Source: Caballeronia glathei (GTDB lineage Bacteria > Pseudomonadota > Gammaproteobacteria > Burkholderiales > Burkholderiaceae). From it: a stretch of DNA of 64,000 nt. The DNA is taken from contig NZ_JFHC01000008.1 in the NCBI RefSeq assembly GCF_000698595.1, positions 91,009 to 155,008 of the forward strand, read 5' to 3'. This document shows positions 60,217 to 64,000 of the stretch, one piece after another. Each line of letters opens with the position of its first letter. The stretch's first letter is position 1. Made by a program: the position numbers and the translations under genes. Below the pieces are notes generated by a model, which did no database searches, had not been told where the DNA came from, and was given only the letters and a program-made list of their open reading frames with translations.

Positions 60217-60993
60217 ATGAAAATCGCCACCTGGAACGTCAACTCCCTCAAGGTTCGCCAGCAGCACGTGATCGACTGGCTGGAGCTGAGCCATGTCGAC
60301 GTGCTGTGCCTTCAGGAACTGAAACTCCCCGATGAAAAATTCCCGCGCGCCGACCTCGAAGCCGCCGGCTTCAGGAGCTGGTTCGCGGGGCAGAAGACCT
60401 ACAACGGCGTCGGGATTCTCGTGCGCGAGGGCATCGCGGTCGACGAGACCAGCATCGTGCGCAACATTCCCGGTTTCGATGATCCGCAGCAGCGCGTGAT
60501 CGCGGCGACCATCGACGGCGTGCGCATCGTCTCCGCCTATTTCCCGAACGGCCAGGCGCCCGGCACGGAGAAATTCGCGTACAAGATGCGCTGGCTCGAC
60601 GCGCTGCGCGAGTGGCTCGACACCGAAATGAAAACGCACCCGCGGCTCGCGCTGCTCGGCGACTACAACATCGCGCCGGAAGACCGCGACGTGCACGACC
60701 CGAAAGCGTGGGAAGGCCAGAATCTTGTGTCGCCGGAAGAGCGCGCGCACTTCGTGCGCCTCGTCGAACTCGGGCTCACCGACGCCTTCCGCAAGTTCGA
60801 GCAGCCGGAGAAACTCTTCACGTGGTGGGATTACCGCATGCTCGCGTTTCGCCGCAATGCGGGGCTGCGCATCGACCATATCCTGCTGTCGGCGGATCTG
60901 GCCGCGCAGTGCACGGCATGCGAAGTCGACAGGGTGCCGCGCAAGTGGGACCAGCCGTCGGATCACGCGCCCGTGATCGCGACGATCGGCTGA
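60217..60993 (+). CDS. xthA: Exodeoxyribonuclease III
   Basis: A 258-residue AP endonuclease/3'-5' exonuclease of the EEP fold, acting in base excision repair. The N terminus KIATWNVNSLKVRQQHVIDW, catalytic Glu in VLCLQELKLPD, SAYFPNGQ, GDYNIAPEDRDVHDP and the C-terminal SDHAPVIATI are all present. The start at 60217 (MKIATWN) is the family start. Its close spacing to the minus-strand ntrC (45 bp) leaves little room for a terminator. Confidence 0.95.
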   Translation: MKIATWNVNSLKVRQQHVIDWLELSHVDVLCLQELKLPDEKFPRADLEAAGFRSWFAGQKTYNGVGILVREGIAVDETSIVRNIPGFDDPQQRVIAATIDGVRIVSAYFPNGQAPGTEKFAYKMRWLDALREWLDTEMKTHPRLALLGDYNIAPEDRDVHDPKAWEGQNLVSPEERAHFVRLVELGLTDAFRKFEQPEKLFTWWDYRMLAFRRNAGLRIDHILLSADLAAQCTACEVDRVPRKWDQPSDHAPVIATIG

Positions 60994-61038
60994 TCACCTC
61001 GCATCCCGACCCGCAGGCGCCCGGGCGCCTGCCGTGAA

Positions 61039-62544
61039 TCAGGCGTCGAGATGCAGTTCCTGGATCTTGCGCGTGATCGTGTTGCGCCCGATGCCGAGAC
61101 GCTCCGCCGCCTCCACCTTGCGTCCGCGCGTGAAATCGAGTGCTTCGCGGATCACGGCAGCCTCGAAGCGGCGCGCGAGCTCGTCCATGACATCGGCGGT
61201 GTTTTCGCGCAAGAGCCGCGCGACCTCCGTGCGCAAGCCGTTCTCCCACACGCTCACCGGCAGTCCGGCAGGCATCCCGCCAAGCGACGCCGGCGTGTTC
61301 GCCATGCCGTTCTGAAGCGGCACTGACGTCTGCACGCCGCCCCCGTCCGACGACGCCACGAGCGCCGTGCTCTCGCCGGCATATTCCTGCGTCGGCGTGA
61401 GATCCGGCGGCAGGTCCTTCTGCTCGATCGTCTGCGCGGGCGCCATCACGGTGAGCCAGTTGCAGAGGTTTTCGAGCTGACGCACGTTGCCCGGAAACGG
61501 CAGCGACGCCAGATAGGCGAGCGCCTCCTCCGACACGCGCTTGGGCTCCACGCCCAGATCGCGCGCGCTCTTTTGCAGGAAGTGCCGCGTGAGCAGCGGA
61601 ATGTCCTCGCTGCGCTCGCGCAGCGCGGGCAGCCTGAGGCGGATCACGTTGAGCCGGTGATACAGGTCCTCGCGAAACAGCCCCTGCCGAACGCGCGATT
61701 CGAGATTCTGGTGCGTCGCGGCGATCACCCGCACGTTCGCCTTCAGCGGATTGTGGCCGCCCACGCGATAGAACTGCCCGTCCGACAGCACGCGCAGAAG
61801 GCGCGTCTGAAGATCGAACGGCATGTCGCCGATTTCATCGAGAAAGAGCGTGCCATTCTCGGCCTGCTCGAAGCGGCCCTGGCGCATCGCCTGCGCGCCG
61901 GTGAACGCGCCGCGCTCGTGGCCGAAAAGCTCGGACTCGAGCAGATCCTTCGGAATGGCCGCGGTGTTGAGCGCGATGAACGGGCCGTTCGCGCGCGGGC
62001 TATGGCGGTGCAGCGCGCGGGCGACAAGCTCCTTTCCGGTGCCTGATTCGCCCGTGATGAGCACGGTCGCGGCCGAATGCGACAGCCGCCCGATCGCGCG
62101 GAACATGTCCTGCATCGCCGGAGCCTGGCCGAGCATTTCGGGCGTCTCGGTCACGCGCTCGTCGTAGGCGGCTTCGCCGCGCATGCTTTCGTCGACGGCG
62201 CGGCGGATCAGCTCCACCGCCTTGTCGACATCGAAGGGCTTCGCGAGATATTCGAATGCGCCGCCCTGGAACGCCGCGACGGCGCTGTCGAGGTCGGAAA
62301 ACGCGGTCATGATGATGACCGGCAGCCCGGGCAGCCGGTCGCGCACGGTCTGCAGCAGCTCGAGGCCCGAGCCGCCCGGCATGCGGATATCGGACACGAG
62401 CACCTGCGGGCTTTCCTGTTCGAGCGCAGCGAGCGCATCGCGCACGCCGGAGAAGCTGCGCGTCGCGAAGTTCTCTCGGGCCAGGGCTTTTTCGAGCACC
62501 CAGCGGATGGATTGGTCGTCGTCTACTATCCAGATCGGCTTCAT
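61039..62544 (-). CDS. ntrC: Nitrogen regulation protein NR(I), sigma-54 activator
   Basis: A 501-residue NtrC. The receiver domain has DDDQSIRW and phospho-acceptor Asp52 (VLVSDIRMPGGSG). The AAA+ sigma-54 domain (about 140-370) carries Walker A GESGTGKE, the GAFTGA sigma-54 contact loop (ERGAFTGAQ) and LFLDEIGD. The C-terminal Fis-type helix-turn-helix is EAAERLGIGRNTITRKIQEL. It activates nitrogen-assimilation genes when phosphorylated by NtrB. It lies 103 bp after ntrB. Confidence 0.97.
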   Translation of the reverse strand: MKPIWIVDDDQSIRWVLEKALARENFATRSFSGVRDALAALEQESPQVLVSDIRMPGGSGLELLQTVRDRLPGLPVIIMTAFSDLDSAVAAFQGGAFEYLAKPFDVDKAVELIRRAVDESMRGEAAYDERVTETPEMLGQAPAMQDMFRAIGRLSHSAATVLITGESGTGKELVARALHRHSPRANGPFIALNTAAIPKDLLESELFGHERGAFTGAQAMRQGRFEQAENGTLFLDEIGDMPFDLQTRLLRVLSDGQFYRVGGHNPLKANVRVIAATHQNLESRVRQGLFREDLYHRLNVIRLRLPALRERSEDIPLLTRHFLQKSARDLGVEPKRVSEEALAYLASLPFPGNVRQLENLCNWLTVMAPAQTIEQKDLPPDLTPTQEYAGESTALVASSDGGGVQTSVPLQNGMANTPASLGGMPAGLPVSVWENGLRTEVARLLRENTADVMDELARRFEAAVIREALDFTRGRKVEAAERLGIGRNTITRKIQELHLDA

Positions 62545-62647
62545 ATCGTTCGGCGAGAAGTCTTCGTGTGGTTCGGTGTGAGCCCGTCGAAACGGTCAGG
62601 CGTCAAAGCGTGATTCGGAGTGGTGTCGGGGCCTAGGTTCCTGATAT

Positions 62648-63790
62648 TCAACCCTCGAATGGCAGCAGGATCATGAACTCGGTACAGCCCGGCCGGCTTT
62701 CCACTTCGATCAGTCCGTCGTGCTGCTGCACGAACGACTGGGCGAGCGTGAGGCCGAGCCCGCTGCCGTCTTCGCGGCCCGACACGAGCGGATAGAAAAT
62801 CCTGTCGCGGATATCACCCGGGATGCCGGGGCCGTTGTCAGTGATATGCAAGTCCAGTGCCAGTTTGTGCAGCCGCTTGCCGATCGTGACCTTGCGCGCG
62901 ATGCGCGTGCGCAATTCGATGCGCGCATCGCCTTCCGAGATGCGCTCGCGCAGCGCTTCGGCCGCGTTGCGCACGATGTTGAGCAGCGCCTGGATCAGCT
63001 GCTCCTTGTCGCCGCGCAGGTCGGGCACGCTCACGTCGTAGTCGCGCTCGATCGTGAGCCCGCGCGGAAATTCCGCGAGAATCACGGCGCGCACGCGCTC
63101 GCAGACTTCGTGAATGTTCACGTCGCCGACGATGTGCGGATGCCGGTGCGGCTCGAGCAGCCTGTCGACGAGCGTCTGCAGCCGGTCCGACTCCTTGATG
63201 ATCACCTGCGTGTATTCGCGCAATTCGTCGCGCTCGCGGGCGCCGAGTTCGAATTCGAGCAGTTGCGCCGCGCCGCGGATGCCGCCGAGCGGATTCTTGA
63301 TCTCGTGCGCGAGATTGCGGATCAGCTGCTTGTTGACCGCCGTCAGGTCGTGGATGCGCTCCTCGCGGTCCGTGCGCAGATGCCGCTCGTTCTCGAACAG
63401 TTCGAGCAGCACGTAGTCCGATGCTACTTCGAGATACGCGACCACCGCATGCACGTGCAGCGCCTCGCGTCCCGGGCGTTCGAGCACCGCGTCGAGATGA
63501 GTCGCGTTGAAGCGGTTCTCCGCGATCGACGCGATCGTGCTCACCAGCTCGTCGGCGTTCGCGAAAAGCTCGGGCCAGTGCGTCTGCGTGAGCTGCTTGC
63601 GCGACATCTCCAGCATCGACTCCGCCGACGGATTCGCGTACGCGACCTTGAGGCTGCGCTTGTCGAGCACGAGCACGACCGTTGGCAGCGCTTCGAGTCC
63701 GGGCAGCAAACCCGTGGCGGCAAGCTGTGCGTCGTCGGAAAGCGCTTCGGCGTGAGCCTTTCTCGACTTGATCAGATTCTTGAGCACCAT
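62648..63790 (-). CDS. ntrB: Nitrogen regulation sensor kinase NtrB (NR(II))
   Basis: A 380-residue soluble kinase. An N-terminal PAS domain (about 30-130, VVLVLDKRSLKVAYANPSAE) is followed by HisKA with phospho-acceptor His162 (RNLAHEIKNPLGGIRGAA) and HATPase motifs (NIVRNAAEALRE, DNGPGIPGDI, GREDGSGLGLTLAQSFV). It phosphorylates NtrC and is controlled by PII. It is the second gene of glnA-ntrB-ntrC, behind a terminator-like hairpin. Confidence 0.96.
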   Translation of the reverse strand: MVLKNLIKSRKAHAEALSDDAQLAATGLLPGLEALPTVVLVLDKRSLKVAYANPSAESMLEMSRKQLTQTHWPELFANADELVSTIASIAENRFNATHLDAVLERPGREALHVHAVVAYLEVASDYVLLELFENERHLRTDREERIHDLTAVNKQLIRNLAHEIKNPLGGIRGAAQLLEFELGARERDELREYTQVIIKESDRLQTLVDRLLEPHRHPHIVGDVNIHEVCERVRAVILAEFPRGLTIERDYDVSVPDLRGDKEQLIQALLNIVRNAAEALRERISEGDARIELRTRIARKVTIGKRLHKLALDLHITDNGPGIPGDIRDRIFYPLVSGREDGSGLGLTLAQSFVQQHDGLIEVESRPGCTEFMILLPFEG

Positions 63791-63852
63791 CGTGCAGTGA
63801 AGCCCCGGTCGTAAGTGTCTGTGTCCCTGAATTCAGATGCGGCGACGATTAA

Positions 63853-63881
63853 AAAAGGGACGGCGCGCCGTCCCTTTTTGG
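63853..63881 (-). terminator. Hairpin between glnA and ntrB
   Basis: Stem AAAGGGACGGC / GCCGTCCCTTT around a short GC loop, with A6 and T5 flanks, so it can work on both strands. In glnA-ntrBC operons such a terminator reduces read-through into ntrBC. Confidence 0.85.
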
Positions 63882-63969
63882 TCGTTCAGCGAGTCGTTCG
63901 CCGTGCCGCTCGCGAATGGTCGAGCGTTTCATCGCCAGGTCGCCGATGAAACGCCGCCATGTCGCGTGC

Positions 63970-64000
63970 TTACAGCGAGTAGTACATCTCGAACTCGATC
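63970..64000 (-). CDS. glnA: Glutamine synthetase, C-terminal end (partial)
   Basis: Only the last nine codons and the TAA stop are in the window. They read IEFEMYYSL, matching the conserved PxEFELYYS C terminus of type I glutamine synthetase. Position upstream of ntrB-ntrC supports glnA. Confidence 0.85.
   Translation of the reverse strand, partial: IEFEMYYSL

Overview
The window is typical chromosomal DNA of a Burkholderiaceae betaproteobacterium, most likely in the Paraburkholderia/Caballeronia/Burkholderia group. Evidence: very high GC with strong third-position bias, the gene order pyrG-kdsA-eno-ftsB, a full isc operon, a modular pyruvate dehydrogenase cluster facing a FixL/FixJ-type two-component system, a PHB phasin, and glnA-ntrB-ntrC. 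This assignment is inferred from gene content. I see no rRNA, tRNA, insertion sequence, prophage or CRISPR array.

Layout. 1-4.2 kb (minus): a cut-off M50 protease, a YciO-type protein, a PHP phosphoesterase, an alpha/beta hydrolase and a DUF455 ferritin-like protein. 4.4-6.4 kb (plus): gamma-carbonic-anhydrase-like protein, Hsp33 and a small lipoprotein. 6.5-11.4 kb (minus): pyrG, kdsA, a DUF1330 gene, eno, ftsB. 11.5-17.8 kb (minus): alpha/beta hydrolase, ComEC, TatD, and the LolD ATPase with its single membrane partner. 18.2-19.3 kb: three small uncharacterised genes, one under a near-ideal LexA box. 19.9-25.6 kb (plus): a conserved protein, recJ, prfB (with its programmed +1 frameshift) and lysS. 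25.9-26.7 kb: a glycine-zipper envelope protein. 26.8-32.8 kb (minus): iscR-iscS-iscU-iscA-hscB-hscA-fdx-iscX behind a promoter carrying two IscR type 1 sites. 32.8-37.7 kb: a tyrosine phosphatase, small exported proteins, and lutA-lutB divergent from an IclR regulator.

37.8-41.2 kb: a frameshifted D,D-endopeptidase gene (pbpG type), a histone-deacetylase-family protein and a phasin gene. 41.4-48.1 kb (minus): aceE, aceF and an lpdA whose product carries two lipoyl domains. 48.4-54.6 kb (plus): sensor kinase, FixJ-type regulator, then exported DUF3300 and DUF2950 proteins. 54.9-60.0 kb: folD, an M3 oligopeptidase, a cytosine-deaminase-like amidohydrolase and a small exported protein. 60.2-64 kb: exonuclease III, then ntrC and ntrB, and the last codons of glnA.

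How the genes work together: the isc operon makes Fe-S clusters and senses them through IscR. The LutA/LutB Fe-S proteins and the pyruvate dehydrogenase complex suggest lactate/pyruvate use, and the phasin suggests carbon storage as PHB. NtrB/NtrC control nitrogen assimilation from beside glnA. I found no clearly new multi-gene system. The best leads are the LexA-box gene of unknown function, the shared lipoyl-domain DNA in lpdA and aceF, the frameshifted pbpG, and the DUF3300/DUF2950 pair placed directly after a two-component system.
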